From the NCBI RefSeq assembly GCF_016863295.1, contig NZ_BOOP01000008.1:62001-126000 (forward strand): a stretch of 64,000 nt of DNA, written 5' to 3'. The DNA comes from Planotetraspora phitsanulokensis. Lineage in GTDB: Bacteria; Actinomycetota; Actinomycetes; Streptosporangiales; Streptosporangiaceae. This document shows positions 33,555 through 42,995 of this stretch, in pieces. The notes beneath the pieces were generated by a model. The model saw only the letters and a list, made by a program, of their open reading frames with translations. It was not told where the DNA came from and made no database searches. How positions within the stretch are numbered: position 1 is the first letter of the stretch; every line of letters begins with the position of its first letter. Both the position numbers and the translations under genes were made by a program.

Positions 33555-34916
33555 TCAGTCGTGATCCCGCTGTTCCTGATGACTGGCAATCCGTCGCGTG
33601 GTGGAAATTCGTTGTCGAATGATCTCGGCCCAGAAGTGTTCGCCGTGCCTGTAGGCGCTGCCGGCGTAGCGCCATTCGCCCGCCGTCAGCACCTCGTGCT
33701 CTCCGAGGTCAGGTAGCCCCGTCGCTGACGAGACTGCTCGGCCCGAAACGCAGCACGGAGCCCACGCAGCGCCCCTAGCGTGGTCGAGTAGTAGCGACTC
33801 TTCGTCGAGAAGTGGCGCCGATAACCGAGCATGTGCGCCCATTGCCGCAGCGGGATCAGCCGGTATTCGGCGGTGCCCGCCAGGACGAAGCAGGCATAGA
33901 TCATGCGTCGCGCATGTTCGGTGACGTCGAGGTGCGCGACAGCGAACATCTCGCGTATCGGCCGGTCAACGGTCCGCGCTGACTCGGCCCCCTTGGTCGC
34001 GTACTTCGCCACGTAGGACGCAACCCGCTGATCGGCGATCCCTTCTACGGACGTCGCCACACAGATGGGTTCCACATCGAGCTGCGTACCCCACCGTCCT
34101 ACGAACGACGGTTGATCGTCCGGGACGGAAACACCCACCCCTCCCGCAGCTTCCTGTATCGCCGCCCGGAGGACGGGGACCGTGGCCCAGTCAGCCGGAC
34201 AGTCCGCAGGACCGTCCGGTCCGTCGAGGCGGATCACCGCATGGAAGTGGACCTGACCGCGAGCCGGATATTCGGCGACCTTGGCATACGACAGGCGCAA
34301 TCGCCGGCGCAGCTCCGCCCGAGTGATCCCCAGATGGCGAGCGAGGACGGCCGGAAGTGCCCTGAGTGAAGCGACGCCACAACTCGCCCGCATGGGCGTT
34401 CCAAAGCACCGCGCCCCGGTAGTCGTAGCAGTTCATGCAGATCGGCTGACCTATCTGGGTGTCGCCGTCCTCATGGCGCGCCCTGCACCTTTGCGGCCTG
34501 CCGTGCTCGCACACCGGGTCGTCGCGGCGAGGACGGCACGGCAGCACCTTGTCTTCCTTCTGTCGCTGAGCATGGACAGCCCCGATGAAGGTGGCGAACA
34601 CACGGGGATGGGCGCTCACGTCTTCAGGGACGCCCTTACCGCCACGCAGCCCAGAAAGAATCAGGTGCTACGTGTCATCGCGATAGACCTCCGAGCACGC
34701 CGGGCACCGAGACGCGCGCCGATTGCCGCACGCCGTCAGTAGAAACCCGGTGGGCTCATCAGCGGTCCGATAGACGTCCAGCACGTCCAGGCTGGAATCG
34801 AAGGTGACCCGATGACCTACAAGCCGGATGGGTTGAGCGCAGCCGCCCGTTGCGCGAACCATCTCTTGCCAACGGGTGAAATCGGGCGTGGCGGCACGCT
34901 GAGCAGCGGCGTACAT
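33555..34916 (-). pseudogene. Decayed RepSA-type initiator of a second AICE
   Basis: The minus strand carries most of a Rep protein homologous to that at 26144-27529. WQEMVRATGGCAQPI and CPACSEVYRDDT end at an in-frame TAG at 34668, where the intact protein has Tyr. The same frame continues with PRVFATFIGAVHAQR and MNCYDYRGAVLW. A frameshift near 34390 leads to VHFHAVIRLDG (HUH) and VASYVAKYATKGAE (Tyr motif), and another near 33720 to the C-terminal WRYAGSAYR. One nonsense mutation and two frameshifts make it dead. Transfer and integrase genes of this element are absent. Confidence 0.85.
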
Positions 34917-34971
34917 GTCTTTGGAGAACGGGCCGGGATTCGCGCGGCCACCTCGTTATCCGAGAAGCCGC

Positions 34972-35328
34972 TCACTTGCTCATCAGGGTCGCCGCTGATG
35001 TCGACACCAAGAATGGCGCCGATGCGTTGCCATTTTTCGGGAAGCCCGTGATCTGTCGGTCCTCTTTCGCGGTGTTCCTTATCTCGGACTCCGCCAAGGT
35101 GAACATCCCGGGGTGCGGGCCGGCTCCTCCATCGCCGACGACGGTGAGGAACTCCCTATAGGCCTCAGGCAGGGTTACCCCGTGCTCCGCTTCGAACGGG
35201 TCGATCTCGGCCTCGGCGAGGATAGGCCCCAGGGCGTAGCGATGTCGCTTGGCGCCGAATCTTTCGTGCTCTGGGTCGGCTGCAGCGATGGTCGCCAGGC
35301 AGGACAGAATGTGATCAACATTCCACAT
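34972..35328 (-). CDS. SUKH (SMI1/KNR4) family protein, probably truncated
   Basis: A 118-aa product. IDPFEAEHGVTLPEAYREFLTVVGDGGAGPHPGMFTL is the conserved N-terminal core of SUKH immunity-type proteins. The family is usually 150-200 aa, and the end (APFLVSTSAATLMSK) looks like frameshifted read-through, so the gene is probably broken. It lies between the decayed Rep gene and tRNA-Arg, in a scar region. Confidence 0.6.
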   Translation of the reverse strand: MWNVDHILSCLATIAAADPEHERFGAKRHRYALGPILAEAEIDPFEAEHGVTLPEAYREFLTVVGDGGAGPHPGMFTLAESEIRNTAKEDRQITGFPKNGNASAPFLVSTSAATLMSK

Positions 35329-35521
35329 GGCTGCTCCTGTCGGGGGACTCCGGCCTACTGAGTTTTGAGCCTTGGCCTCGGGCTACGCATCGGATTTTCA
35401 TCCCGCAGCTATCCCGTGACAGCTGACATGGGGCTGCCTCCGGTGACCTACGGCTGCATCGAGGTGTGAGATGTCTCGGAGAAGAACCCCAGGTCGGAGC
35501 TGGATCCCAAGGTCAAGAAAG

Positions 35522-35594
35522 TGCCCCCGGCAGGATTCGAACCTGCGGCACCCGCTTTAGGAGAGCGGTGCTCTATCCCCTGAGCTACGGAGGC
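35522..35594 (-). tRNA. tRNA-Arg (anticodon CCU)
   Basis: Reading the minus strand, acceptor arms GCCTCCG and CGGGGGC pair with one G-U. The anticodon arm CCGCT-CTCCTAA-AGCGG carries CCT, and the T-arm has GGTTCGAATCC. CCA is not encoded. The 3' end points to the left, where all the accessory DNA lies, so this gene is a probable island attachment site and marks the border with core chromosome. Confidence 0.93.
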
Positions 35595-35750
35595 GTGATG
35601 TGCTCTGTAAGCCTAGCGAAGAGTTGGCACAGCGCGCGCCTCAGAAGGGGTGTGGCGACAACCTGATCGGTCATCGCGTGGCTGAACTGCGGTAAAGCCC
35701 TGGCAAGTGGGCGAGTTCCTCCTCGTCGGACCTGGCTACCGTCACTGTTC

Positions 35751-36497
35751 GTGACCGGATTGCGACGCAAATACTTGCGCGGGCTGCGTCCCGTGGTGCT
35801 CGTCGTAGGGTTGATCGCGCCAGCGGTCCTCGCTTCGGGCATGTTGATGGCCGAGATCACCGGCTACGAGGCGACGGCTCGGGGAGCCACCGGCCCCATT
35901 CAGGCGGCCGGCAAGGTGGGATCTCTACACCCCCAGAACGCGATGTCCGCCAATGACATGGCGAGCGGGTCGTTCCAGAACGTCGTCATGCCCGGTATCG
36001 CCACCGGCCATCCTCACAGCCGGCTGGTGGTCGGCCCCGACGACGCTGAGGCGAAGGGCCTCCACAACGCGGGCGACCAGAAGGCTGGCGTCCTTGCGGA
36101 GGGCAGGCACGCACAACGGCCGGAAGCCGCCAGCCCCCCAGATGCCGCTCAACCAGCCGCTGCGGCGCCTGCAAATAACGGCGCGCTGTCGAACGGTGTC
36201 GCGCCTGCCGACGCCGCCAAAGGCTCAGCAGCAGCCAAGGGCGTTGCGCCGGGTCGGCAGGTCATGCAGCCGACGGCCGTGCCGCCGCCTTCCGGGCCCT
36301 CCCGTATGTACGGCCAGCTCATCATCATCCGCACGCCCGAAGCGGGTCCGCAGCCTGCCGCCGGCACAGCGCAGCCGGCCGCGGTGACCAAGGCGACGCC
36401 GGTCGAGAAGAAGGATCAGGGCGAGCTGACCTGCGCCCTCGACTGGCAGGACACCTGGCTGTGGGACCTCTGCAAGGAACGCGGCGGGAAGTCGTAA
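35751..36497 (+). CDS. Secreted or membrane-anchored Ala/Pro-rich protein
   Basis: A 248-aa protein, GTG 35751. Residues 13-35 (RPVVLVVGLIAPAVLASGMLM) form a signal anchor preceded by basic residues. The middle (about 110-220) is low-complexity, rich in Ala, Pro and Gly. The C-terminus CALDWQDTWLWDLCKERG holds two cysteines that may form a disulphide. No family recognised. It is probably exported. Confidence 0.6.
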   Translation: MTGLRRKYLRGLRPVVLVVGLIAPAVLASGMLMAEITGYEATARGATGPIQAAGKVGSLHPQNAMSANDMASGSFQNVVMPGIATGHPHSRLVVGPDDAEAKGLHNAGDQKAGVLAEGRHAQRPEAASPPDAAQPAAAAPANNGALSNGVAPADAAKGSAAAKGVAPGRQVMQPTAVPPPSGPSRMYGQLIIIRTPEAGPQPAAGTAQPAAVTKATPVEKKDQGELTCALDWQDTWLWDLCKERGGKS

Positions 36498-36643
36498 ACC
36501 ACCATTAGCGACGGATGGGACAAGTCTCCAAATTGGACCGTGATAGGCACCTATCGCATTGGACGACCGGGCCCGAGGACTCAGGCGGCTGTAGTAACGT
36601 GCGTGCCTGACCGAAGTCACGAGTTCGTAAAGAGGAGTTGATC

Positions 36644-37807
36644 GTGCCGTCTCCTCGGTCGGCTGGTCTGATCGTGGCCGTCATGGCGATGACCTCTGTC
36701 GCCGCGGTCTCATCCGGCAGGTCCCCCGCAGGCGTCTCGCCCGGCGCGTCCCACTTCGTCACCGTGGCTTCTGAGACAGCCATCACTCGCGCGACCTCAC
36801 CGCAGACCGCCGCATCTCTGACGAAGGCCGAGACTGAGGCGGCCGGTGGTCCCAGCTTGACGACGCTCCGCCGGCAGGCCCAGGAGGCGTACAAGGCGAT
36901 CGGCGACGCCTCCAAGCAACTGGACGCCAGGAAGAAGCAGTTCGACTCCTCGCAGAAGAAACTGGCGTCCAAGCTGAGGCAGCTCGCGAAGGCCAACCAG
37001 GAGTTGTCCGCGATGCGCAAGCCGCTCTCGGACTTGGTCGAGTCGGTCTACCAGAACCCCTCGGCCACCGGACTCGGCCCGCTTCTCGCCCAGGGTGACG
37101 GCACTTCGATGCTCCGGGCGATGAGCGACGTCGACCACCTGGCCGTCGGTCGGAACAAGATCCTCGATGATGCGGTGCGCTTGCTGAAGGACAAGGAGAA
37201 GCTCGCCAACGAGGCTCAGGACCTGCGATCGGCCAATCTCCTCGAAGAAGCCCAGCTCGACCACCAGGTCGACACTCTGCGGACGAAGTCCGCCGACCTG
37301 GTCAAGTCACTGACGCAGACGCTCAGCAAGATGGGCGTCAAGGTGAACCAGGGCCATCGTGGGGCGGGCGCCTGCGACCCCACGCGGATCTCCACCGCAG
37401 CGCAGTACCCAAACGGCCTGCTTCCCAAGAGCAGCCTCTGCCCTCTGCCCCAGGCGGGGAGGGAACTGCGCGCCGACGCGGCGATCGCCTTCGCTGATCT
37501 CAACCTGGCCTACCAGAAGAATTTCGGCAAGCAGATGTGCGTGACGGACAGCTATCGCAGCCTCGCCTCGCAGCAGGCCGTCTACTATTCGCGCCCCGGC
37601 TTCGCGGCCGTGCCCGGCCGGAGCAACCATGGTCTCGGCCTGGCCGTCGATCTCTGTGGCGGCGTGCAGAACTCCGGGTCGGCCCAGTTCAACTGGCTGG
37701 AGGCCAACAGCAAGCGCTACGGGTTCATCCATCCGCCGTGGGCCTACAGCAACCCCTTTGAGCCCTGGCACTGGGAGTACGACCCCAAGCTCGGCGCCGG
37801 CGTCTGA
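36644..37807 (+). CDS. M15 (VanY-type) D-alanyl-D-alanine carboxypeptidase with coiled-coil N-terminus
   Basis: A 387-aa secreted protein. GTG 36644 is favoured because AGAGGAG ends 6 nt before it. A signal segment (GLIVAVMAMTSVAAVSS) is followed by a long coiled coil (about residues 65-235), as in NlpC/EnvC-type wall regulators. The C-terminal peptidase has SYRSLASQQAVYY, SNHGLGLAVDLCGG (zinc His and Asp) and PWHWEYDP (third His), the M15B active site. It trims D-Ala-containing peptidoglycan peptides. Confidence 0.85.
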   Translation: MPSPRSAGLIVAVMAMTSVAAVSSGRSPAGVSPGASHFVTVASETAITRATSPQTAASLTKAETEAAGGPSLTTLRRQAQEAYKAIGDASKQLDARKKQFDSSQKKLASKLRQLAKANQELSAMRKPLSDLVESVYQNPSATGLGPLLAQGDGTSMLRAMSDVDHLAVGRNKILDDAVRLLKDKEKLANEAQDLRSANLLEEAQLDHQVDTLRTKSADLVKSLTQTLSKMGVKVNQGHRGAGACDPTRISTAAQYPNGLLPKSSLCPLPQAGRELRADAAIAFADLNLAYQKNFGKQMCVTDSYRSLASQQAVYYSRPGFAAVPGRSNHGLGLAVDLCGGVQNSGSAQFNWLEANSKRYGFIHPPWAYSNPFEPWHWEYDPKLGAGV

Positions 37808-37874
37808 CGCGGCGGCGACGCGTGACTCCGATGATCAAGTATCAAGGGACATCACGAAGCCCAGACGGTACGGC

Positions 37875-38477
37875 TCAGCGCGGATGGATGGTGACTGAAA
37901 GCCGGGCCTGAGCCTGTGCCTGGGCGAGCTGAGCAGCCTCCGCCGGGCTCGTCGCCAGCACGAGCAGTGCTCCTGCCTCCGACCCATTCGCTGCGGCCTC
38001 CACCGGGCGGGCCAGCACCCGCACCTCGTGTGCCACGGCGAGCGCCTGCTGGGCGTCGCCCTCGAATGCGGCCAGCACGTCGATCACGTCGCCGGGGGAG
38101 AGCAACCTCGCCGCGTCCGGGTCGGCGATCCGCACCGGAGCGGCCACCATCCCCGGCTCCCGCGCCGCCAGCAGGCCCTGGCCGAGCAACCGGGCGTCCG
38201 TGAGCGGCTCGCCCTTGCGCACCGGCCCCGCCACGACCCGCCCCGTCAGGGGCGACCCTGCCGGAAACGCGCCATCGGGGACCGCGTACGGCGGGAGCCG
38301 TACGGAAATGACGTCGGCGGCGGTCAGGCGGCCGCCACTCAGATCGCGGGCGGCGGCGAGGACCGCCACGCCCTGGGGTTGCCGGACGGCCATCAGCACG
38401 CACGCCACCGCCAGACCCGCGAGCAGCGCCGCGATCAGCCGACGGCGCCGAGCGAGGACGCGTCTCATTCCGCGCAT
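37875..38477 (-). CDS. SAF-domain (CpaB/RcpC-like) protein
   Basis: A 200-aa protein from ATG 38477. A membrane anchor (LIAALLAGLAVACVLMAV, about residues 12-30) is followed by a SAF domain: VAVLAAARDLSGGRLTAADV, then PLTGRVVAGPVRKGEPLTDARLL and a second half with LLSPGDVIDVLAA. This is the CpaB layout used in Flp-type pilus assembly and in beta-clip proteins. No other pilus genes are nearby, so the role is open. Confidence 0.72.
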   Translation of the reverse strand: MRGMRRVLARRRRLIAALLAGLAVACVLMAVRQPQGVAVLAAARDLSGGRLTAADVISVRLPPYAVPDGAFPAGSPLTGRVVAGPVRKGEPLTDARLLGQGLLAAREPGMVAAPVRIADPDAARLLSPGDVIDVLAAFEGDAQQALAVAHEVRVLARPVEAAANGSEAGALLVLATSPAEAAQLAQAQAQARLSVTIHPR

Positions 38478-38512
38478 GAGGGATCGCCCCCGAAGATCGC
38501 ACGCATGGCCGG

Positions 38513-39319
38513 CTACGGAAGGTCGAAGGGGAGCGTGAAGCCGTCCAGAGCGTTCCCGCACGAGCATGACCGCTCTAGGGGAAGGCCTTCGACGACCTCG
38601 CCGACCAGCGTGCGCATCCGCTCGACGTTGGCGGCGAAGAAGGCGAGAACCTCCTCGTGCGTGACCCCCTCACCGGCTTCGACGCCGGCGTCGTGGTCGG
38701 TCACCAGGCACAGGGACGTGTAACAGAGGGCCAGTTCGCGGGCGAGCACCGCCTCGGGGTGAGCGGTCATGCCGATGATCGACCAACCGGCACCGGAGTA
38801 CCACCTCGACTCCGCCCGGGTGGAGAACCGGGGACCCTCGATTACGACGAGCGTGCCGCCGTCGACGGTGTTCCACTCCGTCTCCCGCGCCTTCGCCACG
38901 GCAACAGTCCGGCCCGAAGAGCAGTAGGGATCGGCGAACGACACGTGGACGGCGCCGCCGGCGTCGTAGTAGGTCTGCACGCGGCTGGTCGTGCGATCCA
39001 CCAGTTGGTCGGGGACGACCAGGACGCCCGGGCCGATCTCGGGACGCAAAGATCCGACGGCACTGGGGCCGATCACCTGACGGACGCCGAGAGAGCGCAG
39101 CGCCCACAGGTTCGCCCGATAAGGGATGCGATGCGGGGGAAAGGTGTGACCTCGTCCGTGGCGTGGGATGAAGGCCACGGACCGCTCTCCGATCCGGCCC
39201 AGCGTGATCGTGTCGCTCGGCGGGCCGTACGGCGTCGCCACGCTGATCTCTTCGGCGTCGTCGAGCAGGGAGTAGAAACCCGAGCCGCCGATGACCCCGA
39301 TCTCCGCGCGATTCGTCAT
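38513..39319 (-). CDS. mtnP: S-methyl-5'-thioadenosine phosphorylase
   Basis: A 268-aa protein from ATG 39319. It cleaves methylthioadenosine with phosphate in methionine salvage. Family motifs: IGVIGGSGFY (phosphate loop), FIPRHGRGHTFPPHRIPYRAN, and VVIEGPRFSTRAES, then GMTAHPEAVLARE with the substrate-binding Met. It has the usual PNP/MTAP length. The frame stays open upstream antisense to the FmdB gene, but that extension is not coding. Confidence 0.92.
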   Translation of the reverse strand: MTNRAEIGVIGGSGFYSLLDDAEEISVATPYGPPSDTITLGRIGERSVAFIPRHGRGHTFPPHRIPYRANLWALRSLGVRQVIGPSAVGSLRPEIGPGVLVVPDQLVDRTTSRVQTYYDAGGAVHVSFADPYCSSGRTVAVAKARETEWNTVDGGTLVVIEGPRFSTRAESRWYSGAGWSIIGMTAHPEAVLARELALCYTSLCLVTDHDAGVEAGEGVTHEEVLAFFAANVERMRTLVGEVVEGLPLERSCSCGNALDGFTLPFDLP

Positions 39320-39404
39320 GCGGCTGACCTTAACGAATTCGCATCGGCCGAGATTTACGAGCTGTGGAAAACTCGTGCGGGCCCGGTCGGCGCCGGGCCC
39401 GGGG

Positions 39405-39755
39405 TCACGCGGCGGAGGTGGTGGAGCTCGACGTGGACGTGGAGGAGGTCGCGGAACCGGAGGCGGCCGCGGGCTCCTTCTTGGCCGTGTCGCTCGACGT
39501 GGTGCTCGTGTCGGCGGTGGTCTTCTTCGAGTCGCTCGAGGACGTGGAGGTCGACGCGGGCGACGTGGACGAGCTCGACGACCGGCTGTCGGTGCGGTAG
39601 AAACCCGAACCCTTGAACACGATGCCGACCGGGGAGAAGACCTTGCGCAGCTTGCCCTGACACTGGGGGCACTCCGTGAGCGGGTCGTCGGTGAACTTCT
39701 GGACGGCCTCCAGCTGCTCACCGCAGACGGTACAGGCGTACTGGTAGGTGGGCAC
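39405..39755 (-). CDS. FmdB-family zinc-ribbon protein with Ser/Thr-rich tail
   Basis: A 116-aa protein from GTG 39755, preceded by GGAGGAG. Residues 1-55 are the FmdB/CxxC regulatory ribbon: PTYQYACTVCGE, CPQCQGKLRKVFSPVGIVFKGSGFYRTD. The rest is almost pure Ser, Thr and Ala with some Asp and Lys. Function of the family is uncertain. The gene is part of a conserved actinobacterial neighbourhood with mtnP and the 5-formyl-THF cyclo-ligase. Confidence 0.85.
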   Translation of the reverse strand: MPTYQYACTVCGEQLEAVQKFTDDPLTECPQCQGKLRKVFSPVGIVFKGSGFYRTDSRSSSSSTSPASTSTSSSDSKKTTADTSTTSSDTAKKEPAAASGSATSSTSTSSSTTSAA

Positions 39756-39947
39756 GCACTCCTCCTGAAACTGGCACTCGACCCGTTCGACTGCTAATGG
39801 TAAGCAGTCAACGAGCTGAAACGCCACTCAAGCCCGGTTTATTGCGTTGGCATCAAGCCGCGCACATCGCACCGTACCGTCACATGGCACTCCACCGCCC
39901 CGCATCGCCCCTCTGAAGCCGATCAGCACACCCACACCCAAGAACGG

Positions 39948-41453
39948 TTAGGCGCCGCGTTCGCCGTACCAGCCGGCCAGCTTGCCGCGGCGGCTGACCG
40001 CGCGCAGCCGGCGCTCGACCGCCTCACGCTGCACGGCCGTCGTCACCACCAGGAGCTGGTCTCCCGCCCGCAACCGAGTGGTCTCCGTGGGCACGAACGA
40101 CCGGTCGCCCCGCACGATCATGGTCACGAGCGTGTTCGCGGGCAGGCGGAGCTCGAAGATCTCCACACCGTGCATCATCGACCCCGGCGGGACGCGGACC
40201 TGGAGCAGATCGGCGTTGAGCTCCTCAAGAGGCGCGGCCTCCACGTCGAGATCGCGGGCCTCGCCCTCGGCCGCCAGGTCGAGGATGCGCGCGAGATGGG
40301 GCAACGTCGGGCCCTGGAGCACCGTGAAGACGACGACGATGACGAAGACGTCGTTGAACAACCCCTTGGCATTGGGCATCCCCGCAGCCCAGGGGATCGT
40401 GGCCAGCACGATGGGCACGGCGCCGCGGAGCCCCGCCCACGACAGGAAGACCTGCTCGCGCCAGGAGACGCCGCCGATCCCCACCAGCCTGGCGAGCGCG
40501 GCGCACACCATGACCGACACCGGCCGGGCGATCAGCACGAGCACCAGTCCAGAGACGATCGCGGGGAAGGCCACGCCGGGAAGCTCCGTCGGGCTGACGA
40601 GGATTCCCAGCATGACGAACAGCCCGATCTGTGCCAGCCAGGCCGCCCCCTCGGCGAAACCCCTGGTCGCCGCCCGGTGAGGCAGCCGGGAGTTGCCGAG
40701 GATCAGCGTCGCCACGTACACGGCGAGGAATCCGCTGGCGTGCAGCAGCGTCGCCCCGCTGTAGGCCACGAACGCCAGGGCGAGCACGGCGATGGGATAC
40801 AGACCCGAGGCGGGCAGCGCCACCCGGCGCAGGGCGTAGGCCGCTGCGGGCCCGACCAGGAGCCCCACCGCCGCTCCGACCGCGAGCTCGTAGGCGGTTT
40901 CGACCAGCACGGACGACAGCTGCGGGAGCGGCCTGGATGCGATGCTCAGCATCATCACGACGATGACCGTGGGCGCGTCGTTGAAGCCCGACTCCGCCTC
41001 GAGGACGCCCGCCAGGCGAGGAGGCAGAGGCAGACGCCGCAGCACGGAGAACACCGCCGCCGCGTCGGTCGAGGCGAGGACCGCGCCGAGCAACAGCGCG
41101 AACCGCCAGTCCATGCCGAGCAGCGCGTGGACGGCCACCGCCAGCGCGACGATGCTGACCGCGATGCCGACCGTCGCGAGGATCAGCGCCAGGGGGACCG
41201 CAGTGCGGACGTGGTTCCAGTTGGTGGTCAGGCCGCCCTCGGCGAGGATGACGGCGAGCGCGATGAGACCGAGCTGCTGGGCGAGTTCGGCGTTCTCGAA
41301 GCGGACGCCGACCAGGCCCGACTCCCCGAGGAGCAGGCCGAGGCCGAGGTAGACGAGCAGGCTGGGCAGGCCGGTGCGATGGGCGAGCCGGACGGACGCG
41401 ATCGCCGCGATGACGACGGTGGCGGACAGGAGAAGCCAGACGTTCAGACCCAC
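39948..41453 (-). CDS. CPA1-type potassium/proton antiporter with TrkA-C domain
   Basis: A 501-aa membrane protein, GTG 41453. About 12 transmembrane segments precede residue 395; LLGAVLASTDAAAVFSVLRR and ESGFNDAPTVIVVMMLSIA include the Asp residues of the transport core. The C-terminal cytosolic part (MMHGVEIFELRLPANTLV, LVVTTAVQREAVERRL) is a TrkA_C/RCK-C nucleotide-sensing domain. NhaP2/CvrA-type exchangers have this layout and use protons to expel K+ or Na+. Confidence 0.87.
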   Translation of the reverse strand: MGLNVWLLLSATVVIAAIASVRLAHRTGLPSLLVYLGLGLLLGESGLVGVRFENAELAQQLGLIALAVILAEGGLTTNWNHVRTAVPLALILATVGIAVSIVALAVAVHALLGMDWRFALLLGAVLASTDAAAVFSVLRRLPLPPRLAGVLEAESGFNDAPTVIVVMMLSIASRPLPQLSSVLVETAYELAVGAAVGLLVGPAAAYALRRVALPASGLYPIAVLALAFVAYSGATLLHASGFLAVYVATLILGNSRLPHRAATRGFAEGAAWLAQIGLFVMLGILVSPTELPGVAFPAIVSGLVLVLIARPVSVMVCAALARLVGIGGVSWREQVFLSWAGLRGAVPIVLATIPWAAGMPNAKGLFNDVFVIVVVFTVLQGPTLPHLARILDLAAEGEARDLDVEAAPLEELNADLLQVRVPPGSMMHGVEIFELRLPANTLVTMIVRGDRSFVPTETTRLRAGDQLLVVTTAVQREAVERRLRAVSRRGKLAGWYGERGA

Positions 41454-41485
41454 CCGCCCCCCTCCCTCCCGTCAGGCCGATCTTT

Positions 41486-42061
41486 TCACATTTGCACCAA
41501 CTCAATGATTCCAGCGGGGAGGGCGCAGAACCGTACACGCTGGTCGTGCGGTTCGGCCGGGACGCCGTCGACCAGTTCGCCGTCGTGGAGCAGGGCGACC
41601 GTCGGCACGTTGGGTCCCACGCGGGCGAGCGCGCGGTCGTAGTACCCCCGGCCCCTGCCGAGCCGTACCCCTGTCGTCCTGTCCACCGCCAGTGCCGGCA
41701 CCAGCACGAGACCCGCCGTGCGGATCGTGTCCACTCCGCGGCGGGTGTCCACCGGCTCCATGATTCCGAGAGGGCCCGGCGCGAGGGAGTCCGGTCCGTC
41801 GTAGACCGCCCAGTTGAGATCGCCGTCCCCGCGTTGCACCGGAAGGATCACCGTCGTGCCGTGCTTCCACAACGCGAAGATCAATCCGTGTGTCGACGGT
41901 TCGCTGCCGAACGACCAGTAGCAGGCGACAAGGCCCGCCATCTGCACCCATGGCTGGTCGAGCAGCACTTCGCGCACCGCGCCCGACGACTTTCTGAGTG
42001 TCTCCTCGCTGAGTTCGGCCCGGCTGCGCAGGATCCGCTGACGCAGGTTCGCCTTGTCCAT
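41486..42061 (-). CDS. 5-formyltetrahydrofolate cyclo-ligase
   Basis: A 191-aa protein, ATG 42061. It converts 5-formyl-THF to 5,10-methenyl-THF using ATP. The C-terminal signature GVRLGRGRGYYDRALA is the ATP/folate-binding loop, and VLVPALAVDRTTG precedes it as usual. Length is typical. It is divergent from galU with 24 nt between the starts, so the two promoters overlap. Confidence 0.92.
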   Translation of the reverse strand: MDKANLRQRILRSRAELSEETLRKSSGAVREVLLDQPWVQMAGLVACYWSFGSEPSTHGLIFALWKHGTTVILPVQRGDGDLNWAVYDGPDSLAPGPLGIMEPVDTRRGVDTIRTAGLVLVPALAVDRTTGVRLGRGRGYYDRALARVGPNVPTVALLHDGELVDGVPAEPHDQRVRFCALPAGIIELVQM

Positions 42062-42085
42062 AGCCTGCTCCGTTAGTGTTCACCC

Positions 42086-42991
42086 ATGGCTGACTTCGAT
42101 CCTGTGACCAAAGCCGTTGTGCCGGCCGCGGGCCTCGGAACCCGGTTCCTCCCCGCGACCAAGGCGACCCCCAAGGAAATGCTTCCGATCGTCGACAAAC
42201 CGGCCATCCAATATGTCGTTGAGGAGGCCGTCTCCGCCGGACTGCTCGACGTCCTGATGGTGACCGGCCGCAACAAGCGCTCCATCGAGGATCATTTCGA
42301 CGTAGCGTACGAGCTTGAGGACGCCCTGCGCGCCAAAGGCGACGAGGAGCGGCTGTCCCAGGTTCAGGAGCCCGTTGACCTCGCAACCATGCACTACGTA
42401 CGGCAGGGCGAGCCGAAGGGGCTCGGCCACGCCGTCCTGTGCGCCAAGCAGCACGTCGGCGACGAGCCGTTCGCCTGCCTCCTCGGCGACGACCTCATCG
42501 ACCCGCGCGACCCGCTGCTGAGGCGGATGATCGAGGTCCGGGCCACCTACGGCGGCAGCGTCATCGCCCTCATGGAGGTCCCGAGAGAGCAGGTCTCCCT
42601 GTACGGCGCGGCCGCGATCGTGCCGACGGGCGAGGACGACGTCGTGCGCGTCACCGACCTCGTGGAGAAGCCGCCCGCGGACGAGGCCCCGTCCAACTGG
42701 GCGATCATCGGTCGTTATGTGATCGACCCCGCGGTGTTCGAGGTGCTCGAGAACACGCCGCCCGGGCGCGGCGGGGAGATCCAGTTGACCGACGCCCTGC
42801 GGACGCTGGCCTCCCGACCGTCCGGCGAGGGCGGTCCCGTCCACGGCGTTCTGTTCCGCGGCCGCCGCTACGACACGGGGAACAAGCTCGACTATCTCCG
42901 CACCGTCGTCCAGTTCGCCGCCAACCGCGACGACCTTGCCCCCGAGTTCCTGCCCTGGCTGCGGGAGTTCCTCGACCAGGCCGGATCCTAG
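42086..42991 (+). CDS. galU: UTP-glucose-1-phosphate uridylyltransferase
   Basis: A 301-aa protein that makes UDP-glucose from UTP and glucose-1-phosphate. The N-terminal nucleotide-binding motif AVVPAAGLGTRFLPATKATPKEML is perfect for GalU, and KPAIQYVVEEAVSAG and FACLLGDDLID follow. It leads a plus-strand run galU-glp-moaC-mog that is almost gapless; glp starts 4 nt after its stop. Confidence 0.95.
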   Translation: MADFDPVTKAVVPAAGLGTRFLPATKATPKEMLPIVDKPAIQYVVEEAVSAGLLDVLMVTGRNKRSIEDHFDVAYELEDALRAKGDEERLSQVQEPVDLATMHYVRQGEPKGLGHAVLCAKQHVGDEPFACLLGDDLIDPRDPLLRRMIEVRATYGGSVIALMEVPREQVSLYGAAAIVPTGEDDVVRVTDLVEKPPADEAPSNWAIIGRYVIDPAVFEVLENTPPGRGGEIQLTDALRTLASRPSGEGGPVHGVLFRGRRYDTGNKLDYLRTVVQFAANRDDLAPEFLPWLREFLDQAGS

Positions 42992-42995
42992 AGTC

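Noticed and set aside
39320-39721. N-terminal extension of the mtnP product
   Set aside because: It runs antisense through the Ser/Thr-rich tail of the FmdB-type protein and is a Pro/Arg low-complexity string; family proteins start at the chosen ATG.
40170-41642. 490-residue open frame opposite the antiporter
   Set aside because: Translation is rich in Arg, Asp, His and Gln without domain, and the antisense strand encodes a clear membrane antiporter.
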